A program made the translations under genes and the position numbers. Below, piece by piece: positions 1-8,150 of a DNA stretch of 64,000 nt. This DNA comes from an uncultured Bacteroides sp. (GTDB lineage Bacteria; Bacteroidota; Bacteroidia; Bacteroidales; Bacteroidaceae): contig NZ_OY782578.1 of NCBI RefSeq assembly GCF_963677945.1, forward strand, positions 1,054,001-1,118,000, in the 5' to 3' direction. Numbering within the stretch: position 1 is the first letter of the stretch; the number at the start of each line of letters is the position of its first letter. Under the pieces are notes generated by a model that saw nothing but the letters and a program-made list of their open reading frames with translations, was not told the origin of the DNA and ran no database searches.

Positions 1-1038
1 ATTGATGAAGTAAGAGCAGATATTCTTAAAGCAGCTTCTTATATTCCTGGAACTCATCGTTTGAATTTGCATGCTATTTATGGTGATTTTGGTGGTAAGT
101 TTGTTGACCGTGACCAAATTGAACCAAAGCATTTCGAAAGCTGGATGAAATGGGCAAAAGAAAATAATATGAAGTTGGATTTCAACTCATCTTCTTTCTC
201 TCATCCAAAGAGTGGAAGCCTTACTTTGGCTAACCCTGATAAGGAAATCCGTGATTTCTGGATTGAACATACAAAACGCAGCCGCGCTATTGCTGAAGCA
301 ATGGGTAAATATCAAGGTTCTCCTTGTGTTATGAACCTTTGGATTCATGACGGCTCAAAAGATCAGACTGTTAATCGTCTTAAGTATCGTGAACTGTTGA
401 AAGAATCTTTGGATGAGATTTTTGCAACTAAATATGATAACATGAAAGACTGTATCGAAGCTAAATTATTCGGTATCGGCGCTGAAAGCTATACAGTAGG
501 TTCTTATGATTTCTACTTAGGTTATGGTGCTAAGAATAACAAGATCGTTACTTTGGATACAGGTCACTTCCACTTAACAGAAAGCATTGCTGATAAGATT
601 TCTTCTTTATTGCTTTATACTCCTGAAATCATGCTTCACGTAAGTCGTCCTATTCGTTGGGACTCTGACCACGTGACAATCATGAATGATGATACTTTAG
701 ATTTGGCTAAAGAGATTGTACGTTGCAATGCACTTGATCGTGTTAACATAGGTCTTGACTATTTCGATGCTTCAATTAACCGTATTGGTGCTTATGTAAT
801 TGGATCACGTGCAACACAAAAATGTTTTATGCAAGCATTACTTGAACCACTTGCTAAGTTGCGTGAATACGAAGCTAACGGCCAGTTGTTCGAACGTCTT
901 GCTCTTCTTGAAGAAGCTAAGAGTCTTCCTTGGAATGCAGTTTGGGATATGTTCTGCTTAAAGAACAATGTTCCAGTAGGTGAAGAGTTCATCGCTGAAA
1001 TCCAGAAATACGAAGCTGACGTAACAATTAAAAGATAA
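1..1038 (+). CDS. rhaA: L-rhamnose isomerase, C-terminal part
   Basis: Converts L-rhamnose to L-rhamnulose in the cytoplasm, the first step of rhamnose breakdown. The frame is open from base 1 through 345 codons, so the start lies outside the window; the family is about 418 residues, so roughly 70 N-terminal residues are missing. The metal-site signature of the family is visible in order: the Glu in GIGAESYTVGS, TLDTGHFHLTE, LHVSRPIRWDSDHV and GLDYFDAS, which correspond to the Glu/Asp/His ligands known in the E. coli enzyme. The next genes are the rhamnose transporter and rhamnulose-1-phosphate aldolase in the same direction, which confirms the pathway. The kinase gene is not in the window and presumably lies upstream. 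TTG at 61 is internal, not the start. Confidence 0.95.
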   Translation: MDEVRADILKAASYIPGTHRLNLHAIYGDFGGKFVDRDQIEPKHFESWMKWAKENNMKLDFNSSSFSHPKSGSLTLANPDKEIRDFWIEHTKRSRAIAEAMGKYQGSPCVMNLWIHDGSKDQTVNRLKYRELLKESLDEIFATKYDNMKDCIEAKLFGIGAESYTVGSYDFYLGYGAKNNKIVTLDTGHFHLTESIADKISSLLLYTPEIMLHVSRPIRWDSDHVTIMNDDTLDLAKEIVRCNALDRVNIGLDYFDASINRIGAYVIGSRATQKCFMQALLEPLAKLREYEANGQLFERLALLEEAKSLPWNAVWDMFCLKNNVPVGEEFIAEIQKYEADVTIKR

Positions 1039-1051
1039 TAATTAATTAAGC

Positions 1052-1099
1052 CGAATGTGCATGGATACCCATATGCTTTTTAGCATATGGGTTCATTCG
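1052..1099 (+). terminator. hairpin between rhaA and rhaT
   Basis: ACCCATATGCT at 1067-1077 pairs perfectly with AGCATATGGGT at 1082-1092 around a TTTT loop. An outer CGAATG (1052-1057) can pair with CATTCG (1094-1099). No run of T follows, so it could be a processing or mRNA-stabilising stem rather than a terminator. Confidence 0.5.
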
Positions 1100-1129
1100 T
1101 ACAAATAGGTGTAATGTTGATATAATATT

Positions 1130-2161
1130 ATGAATACACTGATTGGTTTAATAATTATTGCTATAGGTAGTTTGGGACAAAGTAGTTCATATGTGCCTAT
1201 TAAAAAAGTTAAGCAGTGGAGTTGGGAGAGTTTCTGGCTCGTGCAAGGTATCTTTGCCTGGTTAGTATTTCCTTTACTAGGTGCATTACTTGCAATTCCT
1301 GCAGGTAGCAATCTTTTTCAATTGCTAAGCTCTGGTGGCGCTCTTCCTTCAATGGCGTATGGTGTGCTTTGGGGAGTAGGAGGTTTGACTTTCGGATTAA
1401 GTATGCGTTACCTTGGAGTTGCTCTAGGGCAGAGTATTGCTCTTGGTACTTGTGCCGGATTTGGAACTCTTTTCCCGGCAATATTCAGCGGTAAAGATTT
1501 GTTTCACGGTGAAGGTTTAATGCTTCTTATCGGAGTATGTATTACTTTGGCTGGAATAGCAGTTATCGGATATGCAGGAAGTCTTCGTTCTAAAAATATG
1601 ACTGAAGAGGAGAAAAAAGCTGCTGTTAAGGATTTTGCTTTAACAAAAGGGTTGCTGGTTGCTTTACTTGCTGGTGTAATGAGTGCTTGCTTTGCTTTAG
1701 GACTCGACGCTGGAACATCAATTAAAGAAGCAGCAATAGCAGGCGGAGTTGAAGGTTTGTATGCTGGTCTTCCGGTTATATTCCTTGTAACACTTGGTGG
1801 ATTCTTAACCAATGCAGCATATTGCATACAACAAAATATAAAGAACAAGACTGGAAAAGAATATTTTTCTGTGGATAGCAAGACTTTAACAAATAATGTT
1901 TTATTTTGTGCACTTGCAGGAGTATTGTGGTACTCACAGTTTTTTGGATTGGAAATGGGAAAAAGCTTCCTGACTGATAGTCCAATTTTACTGGCTTTCT
2001 CCTGGAGTATTCTTATGTCTCTTAATGTTACGTTTAGTAATTTTTGGGGCATCATTCTTAAAGAATGGAAAGGTGCTAGTAGTGCTACCATAGGTACACT
2101 TATATTAGGTCTCGTTGTGCTGATTTCGTCTATCATTGTGGTAGCAATGGCACAATCCTGA
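1130..2161 (+). CDS. rhaT: L-rhamnose/proton symporter RhaT
   Basis: Inner-membrane transporter of the RhaT family (drug/metabolite transporter superfamily) that imports L-rhamnose with a proton. The 343-residue length matches the family and the protein is almost wholly hydrophobic, with about ten membrane segments. Recognisable stretches are SSYVPIKKVKQWSWESFWLV near the N-terminus and ALGLDAGTSIKEAAIAGG in the middle. It sits 91 bases after the isomerase and 78 before the aldolase, all on the plus strand, so the three probably form one regulon and perhaps one transcript, although the hairpin at 1052-1099 lies in the first gap. Confidence 0.93.
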   Translation: MNTLIGLIIIAIGSLGQSSSYVPIKKVKQWSWESFWLVQGIFAWLVFPLLGALLAIPAGSNLFQLLSSGGALPSMAYGVLWGVGGLTFGLSMRYLGVALGQSIALGTCAGFGTLFPAIFSGKDLFHGEGLMLLIGVCITLAGIAVIGYAGSLRSKNMTEEEKKAAVKDFALTKGLLVALLAGVMSACFALGLDAGTSIKEAAIAGGVEGLYAGLPVIFLVTLGGFLTNAAYCIQQNIKNKTGKEYFSVDSKTLTNNVLFCALAGVLWYSQFFGLEMGKSFLTDSPILLAFSWSILMSLNVTFSNFWGIILKEWKGASSATIGTLILGLVVLISSIIVVAMAQS

Positions 2162-2239
2162 TTTTCGTAAACTAAAGATTATATGAATAGAAATATATGC
2201 ATTTATATAATCCTTATCAATAAAAATAGTATTTAGAAT

Positions 2240-3049
2240 ATGAAATCAATTTTAGAAAATAATCCAGCTCTTGCCAAGCAAGTAGCTGAAGTGGCTGAAG
2301 TAGCTGGATACCTTTGGCAAAAAGGTTGGGCAGAACGTAATGGTGGTAACATCACTATAAATATTACAGATGTAGTGACTGATGAAATCAGAGGAATGAA
2401 GGCTATTAGTGACAAAATGCAGATTGGAACAACTCTTCCAAACTTGAAAGGTTGCTATTTCTTCTGTAAAGGAACAAACAAACGCATGCGCGACTTAGCT
2501 CGTTGGCCAATGGAAAACGGTTCTGTTATTCGTATATGTGATGATTGTGCCAGCTATGAAATTATAGCAGATCAGGTTGTCCGTCCTACTTCAGAACTTC
2601 CTGCTCACTTGTCAATGCATAATTATTTAATTGGTAGCGGATCTAGCTATAAAGCAGCAATGCACACACATCCAATTGACTTAGTTGCAATGACTCACAA
2701 TCCTGCATTCCTGGAAAAAGATGTGCTTACAAAACTACTTTGGAGTATGATTCCTGAAACGAGAGCATTCTGTCCAAGAGGATTAGGTATTATTCCTTAT
2801 AAATTACCTAGTTCAATTGAATTGGCAGAAGCAACAGTTAAAGAACTTGCAGATTACGACGTAGTAATGTGGGAAAAGCATGGCGTTTGTGCTGTTGGCG
2901 AAAATGTAATGGAAGCATTTGATATGGTTGATACACTTTCTAAATCAGCTCAGATATATCTAACAGCAAAGTCTATGGGCTTTGAACCTACAGGTATGGC
3001 TGATGAATTGATGGAAGAATTGAAAGTAGCATTTAATCTTCCTAAATAG
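2240..3049 (+). CDS. rhaD: rhamnulose-1-phosphate aldolase
   Basis: Class II aldolase that splits L-rhamnulose-1-phosphate into dihydroxyacetone phosphate and L-lactaldehyde. Length 269 residues is close to the E. coli enzyme. The zinc-site histidines are visible in AAMHTHPIDLVAMTH and in WEKHGVCAVG, and the catalytic-Glu region is SELPAHLSMHNYL. The N-terminal AERNGGNITI motif is typical of the aldolase/adducin (AraD-like) fold. It is the third gene of the rhamnose block. Bacteroides papers also call the orthologue rhaA, which should not be confused with the isomerase symbol used here. Confidence 0.95.
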   Translation: MKSILENNPALAKQVAEVAEVAGYLWQKGWAERNGGNITINITDVVTDEIRGMKAISDKMQIGTTLPNLKGCYFFCKGTNKRMRDLARWPMENGSVIRICDDCASYEIIADQVVRPTSELPAHLSMHNYLIGSGSSYKAAMHTHPIDLVAMTHNPAFLEKDVLTKLLWSMIPETRAFCPRGLGIIPYKLPSSIELAEATVKELADYDVVMWEKHGVCAVGENVMEAFDMVDTLSKSAQIYLTAKSMGFEPTGMADELMEELKVAFNLPK

Positions 3050-3078
3050 TAAAGTGTATAATTAAAAAATATTATGTT

Positions 3079-3124
3079 AGAATAAGAGAATTGAATTTGA
3101 AAAATCAAATTCATCTCTTGTTCT
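3079..3124 (+). other. long hairpin between rhaD and the GH105 gene
   Basis: A helix of about 20 base pairs with one 2-base bulge and an AAAA loop (3101-3104): nine pairs next to the loop (3092-3100 with 3105-3113) and eleven outer pairs (3079-3089 with 3114-3124, one of them G-U). No T tract follows, so it is not a standard intrinsic terminator. It may separate expression of the two genes or protect the rhaD mRNA end. Confidence 0.6.
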
Positions 3125-3144
3125 GATATAATCTATATTCGTTT

Positions 3145-4452
3145 ATGATGAATTTAAAGAAGAATTTATTGCTGGGTGTTATCACCCTTTTTTTTGTGCC
3201 TGTTTCTGCTCAGACAAAGATGACTCCTAAAGAAGCTGCTGTAAAAATTGCTGATCGTATTTTAAACAGTACTACATGTGAGTTTAAAAATAAAAAGACA
3301 GGAGAGGTATATAAGTCACTTAAAAATGTACCTCTTACGACTGATGTTAAAGTTGAAAGTAAATATAATGATTGGCATTATACAAATGGTGTAACAAATA
3401 TTGCTTTACTTGAATTAGCAGATAAGATTGGTGATAAAAAGTATGATGAATATGTCTTAAAAAATATGAACTTCGTATTTAATGAAGGGAATCTTGATTA
3501 TTTCAGGAAATTATATGATAAGACATTAAAAGAAAGAGGATGGAAAGCGGTTCGTGAAGTAAACTGGCACATGATATTCCGTGGAAAACGCCTTGACGAT
3601 AATGGCCCAATGGGAGCAAGTTTAATAGAACTTCAGAAACGTCATCCCAATAAATCATTCTTGAATTATATTGATCAGACTGCTGATCATTTAAATTATG
3701 CAGAGCCTCGTCTGGCAGATGGAACTATAGCACGCCTTTGGCCGCATGTTAATACAATCTGGGCTGATGATGCTTTTATGGCTATATCTTTCTTGTCTAG
3801 AATGGGTACAATGACAGGTGATGAAAAATATTTTACTGATGCTGCAAATCAGATTTTGAATTATACTAAGTATTTGTGGTGCCCAGAGAAAAATATATAT
3901 TACCACTGTTATCATACTGATAATAATGAGCATGGAGCTGCTCATTGGAGCCGTGCAAATGGATGGGTATTTATGGCACAGGCAGATCTTCTTTCCAGAA
4001 TGCCTAAGAATCATCCACTGCGTGATGCTGTGATTAAGAATTTCCAGCAACAAGCTAGTGGCGTAGCTCGTTATCAAGGTAAAAACGGCTTATGGCATCA
4101 GCTTCTTGATAAAGAAGATTCATTTGAAGAAATAACTGGTACTGCAATGTTTGTCTTTGGTATTGCTCGTGGTGTTAAAGAAGGATGGCTTCATCCTGAT
4201 TTTATTTACGTGGCCGAACAGGGACTTAAAGGAATGATGAAACTAATAACAGATAATGGCGATGTTACTGGTATTTGTGTAGGTACCGGAATTATGCCTG
4301 CTATCACATATTATTATAATCGTCCTACTCAGGAAAATGATCCAATGGGAGAAGGTCCTGTTTTAAGGGCACTGGTTGAAATGATTGATGCCCCTGTTTA
4401 TACAGAAATAAAAGCAGAGCAACAATATGATAAAATAGTAGTTAAGAAATAA
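3145..4452 (+). CDS. secreted unsaturated rhamnogalacturonyl hydrolase (GH105)
   Basis: Predicted glycoside hydrolase of family 105 (YteR/YesR type), which removes the unsaturated galacturonic acid left at the end of rhamnogalacturonan oligosaccharides by lyases. Residues 1-22 form a signal peptide ending VSAQ, so it acts in the periplasm or at the surface. The six-hairpin (alpha/alpha) barrel motifs are present: NTIWADDAFMAISFL, with the Asp expected to be catalytic, then HWSRANGWVFMAQADLL and EEITGTAMFVFGIARG. Length 435 is normal for secreted Bacteroides members. Its place after the rhamnose catabolic genes fits release of rhamnose from pectin. Family members act on different unsaturated uronides, so the exact substrate is inferred. 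A second ATG follows the first directly. Confidence 0.85.
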   Translation: MMNLKKNLLLGVITLFFVPVSAQTKMTPKEAAVKIADRILNSTTCEFKNKKTGEVYKSLKNVPLTTDVKVESKYNDWHYTNGVTNIALLELADKIGDKKYDEYVLKNMNFVFNEGNLDYFRKLYDKTLKERGWKAVREVNWHMIFRGKRLDDNGPMGASLIELQKRHPNKSFLNYIDQTADHLNYAEPRLADGTIARLWPHVNTIWADDAFMAISFLSRMGTMTGDEKYFTDAANQILNYTKYLWCPEKNIYYHCYHTDNNEHGAAHWSRANGWVFMAQADLLSRMPKNHPLRDAVIKNFQQQASGVARYQGKNGLWHQLLDKEDSFEEITGTAMFVFGIARGVKEGWLHPDFIYVAEQGLKGMMKLITDNGDVTGICVGTGIMPAITYYYNRPTQENDPMGEGPVLRALVEMIDAPVYTEIKAEQQYDKIVVKK

Positions 4453-4479
4453 ATAAAAATCTTCTTAATTATATAGTTG

Positions 4480-4527
4480 TGTGAGCTTTTTGTAAAAATA
4501 TATATTTGTTTTTGCAAAAAGCTCACA
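4480..4527. terminator. bidirectional terminator after the GH105 gene
   Basis: TGTGAGCTTTTTG at 4480-4492 is complementary to CAAAAAGCTCACA at 4515-4527, and T-rich sequence follows on the plus strand. It closes the GH105 transcription unit. Confidence 0.8.
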
Positions 4528-4591
4528 TTTATTTTTTTATTTTTTTAGGCTTCCTTTAGCTCTTTGTCGTTCCATTGTCAGAAATAATATC

Positions 4592-4599
4592 TATTTTTG
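4592..4599 (+). promoter_or_regulatory. candidate -7 box for the AraC-type regulator
   Basis: TATTTTTG matches the Bacteroidetes -7 consensus TAnnTTTG, 26 bases before the start codon. The nearest upstream TTTG is at 4563-4566, a wider spacing than usual. Confidence 0.45.
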
Positions 4600-4625
4600 C
4601 CTAGATAACAACACTTTAAGCAACA

Positions 4626-5540
4626 ATGACAAGGGATTATAACGATTTGGGCGTAGATTTTAAATATTTAATTGTTAATGACATGGACCAGAAGTTTGGT
4701 CTGTCTGTTAATACTGTGGGGTTTCAATCTATAGTTCCAAATTCTCCTTATCCTCTGAAAGATCATCCTTTAGGTTATTTTTTTAATGCTCAAAAAGGCC
4801 GTATATTAAGAGAATATCAGTTTGTCTATATTACAAAAGGCCGTGGACTTTTCACTTCCGATTCAACGCCTGAAACTCAAATTTGTAAAGGTCGCTTGAT
4901 GGTTCTTTTCCCAGGACAATGGCACACTTACCATCCTCTAATACATACCGGATGGAATGAATATTATATAGGATTTGAGGGAGAGATGATTGATAATATT
5001 GTTAAAAACTCATTTTTGTCACCAGAAAAGCAAATTCTTGAAGTTGGTTTAAATGAAGAACTGGTAAATCTGTTCTCACGTGCAATAGAGGTTGCAGAAA
5101 CCGATAAGATATCGTCTCAACAATATCTCGCAGGGATAGTGTTGCATATGCTAGGAATGATTTTATCAATTTCTAAAAATAAAATATATGAAATTGGAGA
5201 TATGGATCAAAAGATAGAGCAGGCTAAAATCATAATGAACGAGAATGTTTTTAAGGATGTTGATCCTGAAGAGCTTGCTATGAAACTTAATATCAGTTAC
5301 TCCTGGTTCAGGAAAATATTTAAGGACTATACTGGATATGCTCCTGCAAAATATTTTCAGGAACTGAAGTTGCGTAAAGCAAAGCAACTTTTAGTAGGTA
5401 CATCTCAATCAGTCAAAGAAATCTCATATCAATTAAATTATACTTCGACCGAACACTTTTTCTCTTTATTTAAGAAAAGAACAGGATTTACGCCACTTGA
5501 ATATCGTAGTTTTGGTCGTGAAACAGAGTTAGAACTCTAA
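4626..5540 (+). CDS. AraC-family transcriptional regulator, probable rhamnose regulator
   Basis: One-component DNA-binding activator of 304 residues. The N-terminal part (about 20-170) has the cupin-like sensor pattern, including REYQFVYITKGRG and MVLFPGQWHTYHP. The C-terminal 100 residues carry the two helix-turn-helix units: PEELAMKLNISYSWFRKIFK followed by VKEISYQLNYTSTEHFFSLF and the closing KKRTGFTPLEYR. In B. thetaiotaomicron an AraC-type protein, RhaR, encoded beside the rhamnose operon activates it. Position after the rhamnose and GH105 genes makes the same role likely here, but it is inferred from context only. An alternative start is the ATG at 4683, but the earlier one gives the full-length sensor domain. 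Confidence 0.85.
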   Translation: MTRDYNDLGVDFKYLIVNDMDQKFGLSVNTVGFQSIVPNSPYPLKDHPLGYFFNAQKGRILREYQFVYITKGRGLFTSDSTPETQICKGRLMVLFPGQWHTYHPLIHTGWNEYYIGFEGEMIDNIVKNSFLSPEKQILEVGLNEELVNLFSRAIEVAETDKISSQQYLAGIVLHMLGMILSISKNKIYEIGDMDQKIEQAKIIMNENVFKDVDPEELAMKLNISYSWFRKIFKDYTGYAPAKYFQELKLRKAKQLLVGTSQSVKEISYQLNYTSTEHFFSLFKKRTGFTPLEYRSFGRETELEL

Positions 5541-6031
5541 AACTTTAAAAATCAAAATGAATATGCTGAGTGTCATTTTGATTAATCTTTTTTCTCTGTA
5601 GATATTACGGAGGTTCTTTTCTCTTTAATATAAAATCAAAAAAACAAGCTTTTCAATCAAAAGTACAACTGTGTACAGCCTTGCTATCTCTACAATCAAT
5701 TGTTTGTTTTATCGTGAAATATAAAGTGATGGATCTGTTTTTATCCCTCACTGAAACATCACTAAAAGAGCTCTACCCTCACTATTTCAACCACAATCAA
5801 CCGATTTTGGGAAGAGTTTTAATGAAAAGATACTTTCATTTGTATTTCAATGCTCTTTGTATAGATGGTATCTCGACTCTTAATCTTTGCCTGAGATGAT
5901 AAGAAATGGCACGAAATGGTGAGGGATGGCTATGAAAGTGAGGGAGCTGGTGATGGATGAAAATGCTACCATCACTTATTTATGTATCATAAAATCAAAT
6001 TGTTACTTTCAAAAAGTGAGGGAGTGATGGT
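5541..6031. repeat. non-coding patch with clustered AGTGAKGG repeats in both orientations
   Basis: No convincing gene. AGTGATGG or AGTGAGGG type 8-mers, some with one mismatch, occur on the plus strand near 5725, 5919, 5937, 5949, 6015 and 6023. Their complements (CCCTCACT, ACATCACT, CCATCACT) lie at 5745, 5756, 5776 and 5968. ACCATCACT at 5968-5976 is the exact complement of AGTGATGGT at 6023-6031, whose last base abuts the predicted 5' end of the group II intron. A short open stretch near 5681-5899 shows no recognisable protein. Confidence 0.6.
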
Positions 6032-6557
6032 GTGTGCCGTGAAAATATTGCTTGCCAGCAATATTTGTAACTATGTATAAGATGAGGGTGGGCCCCTCGT
6101 GATCGACTTACAGGAGTTGGTTGCAAACCAGTGTATGCTGCTTTGTTAAAGAGGCGAGGTAGTGAGCGATACATTAAAAGTCGGCACAAGCCGGCAGGTA
6201 ACTATACAAGAGATGACCGCAAGGGAACTATTGATGAAGCGTCGAAAACTCTTTATAAGATGTCAAAACCGAGTCCTACTCTCAGATTCGGGATAAATCA
6301 GGAAGCAACCTGTTTACTGTCCTGATGACATCCGGTGTTTAGATAGCATGACTTGTATGGAGGCTTTTACATGGAACACGGGAACCTGTCTTAGTATGTC
6401 AAGGGGTAAATTCAAGCAGTAGCCCTGCAAGAGTGAGTGTACCAATGACTAAGTGCAGGGGCGGACTGTTCCGTAGTAGTATGGAAGTTTCTGTAATGGA
6501 AATGGAGCGAAGGGAACAGCTTATTCGGCAAATTACAATTGTACAACTATTAAATTT

Positions 6558-6563
6558 AGGAGG
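6558..6563 (+). promoter_or_regulatory. strong Shine-Dalgarno site of the intron protein
   Basis: AGGAGG lies 6 bases before the ATG at 6570. It stands out because most genes in this window have no such purine-rich site, which fits a mobile gene of wider host range. Confidence 0.7.
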
Positions 6564-6569
6564 ATTCAA

Positions 6570-7838
6570 ATGCAAAATGCAAAACCTTATGAGATTTCAA
6601 AGTATTTAATTATGGAAGCTTTCCAAAGAGTGAAAGCAAACCATGGGAGTGCGGGAATAGATGGTATATCGATTAGTGATTTTGAGAAGAATCTCAAAGA
6701 CAATCTTTATAAAATCTGGAACCGCATGAGTTCGGGCTGTTACTTTCCTCCGTCGGTGAAACTGGTAGAAATACCAAAGCCGAATGGAGACAAGCGTCCG
6801 TTAGGTGTACCAACCGTTGGAGACAGAGTCGCTCAAATGGCAGCTGTTATGATTATCGAGCCCCAAATAGAGCCTTGTTTCCATGAGGATTCTTATGCTT
6901 ATCGGCCAAAGCGTTCCGCACACGATGCTATAGCCAAAGCTCGTGAGCGCTGCTGGAAGTATGACTGGGTGTTGGACATGGATATCAGCAAGTTTTTTGA
7001 TACGATTGACCATGAGTTATTGATGAAAGCTGTTAGATTACACACGGATTCTCAGTGGGTGCTGCTTTACATTGAACGCTGGTTGAAAGTGCCTTATGAA
7101 CTTAAAGATAGTAGTCGGATAGAGAGAGACAAAGGTGTTCCTCAAGGTTCAGTTGTCGGTCCTGTTCTAGCCAACTTATTTCTGCATTATGTCTTCGATA
7201 TGTGGATGAGCAAGTATTATCCTCACATACCTTTTGAACGTTATGCGGATGATACTATCTGCCATTGTTCTACAAAAGCCCAGGCCGAAGCACTGAAAAT
7301 CTCCGTTCAACAAAGATTTGCCGAATGCAAATTAGCCTTGAATGAAGATAAAACAAGGATTGTTTACTGTAAAGACAATCGTAGGAAAGAAAAACACGAA
7401 GTTATTTCGTTTGATTTCCTTGGATATACTTTTCGCCCCCGAAAAGCGATAGATAAGAAAGGGGTGCCCTTTACAGGTTATTTACCTGCAATCAGTAATA
7501 AGTCAATCAGTGGTATCCGTGAAAAGATTCGGAGCTGGAAACTTAAAAGGCATACGTTTCATACACTGGAGATGTTGGCTGACTATATAAATCCTGTGCT
7601 TCGGGGATGGATAAGCTACTATGGTAAATTTTATCCCACCCGACTTAAATGGTTATTAGAAGAAGTAAATGGGCACTTAGCCCGATGGGTAATGGCCAAA
7701 TATAAGCGTTATCGTAGGAAACTATCCCGCGCTTATGACTGGTTGGGTAATATCTCCGAAAGGGAGAGAAATCTATTTTACCATTGGCAGTGGGGCGTAA
7801 AGCCTCCTTCTAATATACGGAAATCTCTTAAAGTTTGA
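6570..7838 (+). CDS. ltrA: group II intron reverse transcriptase/maturase
   Basis: Protein of 422 residues that splices its own intron RNA and copies it into DNA. Reverse-transcriptase blocks run from about 30 to 290: GSAGIDGISI, IPKPNGDKRPLGVPTVGDR, VLDMDISKFFDTI, KGVPQGSVVGPVLANLFLHY and the catalytic YADD at 225-228. The maturase domain X follows to about residue 390 (LRGWISYYGKFY). The protein ends soon after with no Cys/His-rich HNH endonuclease domain. This length and layout match the endonuclease-free bacterial classes, such as the RmInt1 type, which usually insert at single-stranded or hairpin-associated DNA targets. The reading frame is intact. Confidence 0.95.
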   Translation: MQNAKPYEISKYLIMEAFQRVKANHGSAGIDGISISDFEKNLKDNLYKIWNRMSSGCYFPPSVKLVEIPKPNGDKRPLGVPTVGDRVAQMAAVMIIEPQIEPCFHEDSYAYRPKRSAHDAIAKARERCWKYDWVLDMDISKFFDTIDHELLMKAVRLHTDSQWVLLYIERWLKVPYELKDSSRIERDKGVPQGSVVGPVLANLFLHYVFDMWMSKYYPHIPFERYADDTICHCSTKAQAEALKISVQQRFAECKLALNEDKTRIVYCKDNRRKEKHEVISFDFLGYTFRPRKAIDKKGVPFTGYLPAISNKSISGIREKIRSWKLKRHTFHTLEMLADYINPVLRGWISYYGKFYPTRLKWLLEEVNGHLARWVMAKYKRYRRKLSRAYDWLGNISERERNLFYHWQWGVKPPSNIRKSLKV

Positions 7839-7845
7839 ATAAGAG

Positions 7846-7879
7846 GAGCCGTGTGACGGGAGACTGTCACGCACGGTTC
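7846..7879 (+). ncRNA. group II intron domain V
   Basis: The 34-base catalytic hairpin begins GAGCCGTG and ends CACGGTTC, so the two arms pair, and the AGC triad is at 7847-7849. It lies 7 bases after the maturase stop codon, as expected for an intact ribozyme. Confidence 0.9.
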
Positions 7880-7918
7880 TGTGAGAGGCTTGAGCTGGAA
7901 TGCTCAGGCCTACTCGAC

Positions 7919-8150
7919 AGCTTTTTATTTTTTATTCGCCTTTGGTTTCCAGCCATTCACTAATGGATTTTATTTATTGGTGAATAATTAAAATTTAATG
8001 ATAATATCAGATAGTATCTATCTTGAATAAGTGTTAGTTTACAGTCAAATAACACAGCATAAATGTCATTGTTTATATAAATTAAAGAAAAATAAACGTT
8101 TATATTTGTGCTTATAATCAAAATACTATCTAAATAGTCAAGTAAACACC
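7919..8150. other. intergenic region after the intron
   Basis: AT-rich sequence with no gene. It holds the 3' exon junction at 7919 and a -7 box at 8101-8108. I see no intron-like or coding signal otherwise. Confidence 0.5.
8101..8108 (+). promoter_or_regulatory. candidate -7 box for the glycosidase-like pair
   Basis: TATATTTG matches TAnnTTTG, 42 bases upstream of the start codon. An obvious -33 TTTG at the usual spacing is not present. Confidence 0.5.

Larger units (their letters stand above)
6032..7918 (+). mobile_element. group II intron, apparently complete
   Basis: The 5' end fits the group II consensus GUGYG (GTGTGCC from 6032) and the 3' end is the usual AY dinucleotide after CCTACTCG (7917-7918). 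Between the protein gene and the 3' end lie a 34-base domain V (7846-7879) and a domain VI stem that carries a candidate bulged adenosine near 7900. The reverse-transcriptase gene sits in the domain IV position, leaving about 540 bases for domains I-III. Exact ends could shift by 2 bases at the 5' side because GTGTG occurs twice in overlap. All parts needed for mobility seem present. Confidence 0.88.

Noticed and set aside
5681..5899. 72-codon open frame before the intron
   Set aside because: No recognisable family, no start signals, and it overlaps the AGTGAKGG repeat cluster.
6131..6325. Small open frame inside the intron 5' region
   Set aside because: It lies in the ribozyme domains, has no protein-like features and is explained by structured RNA.
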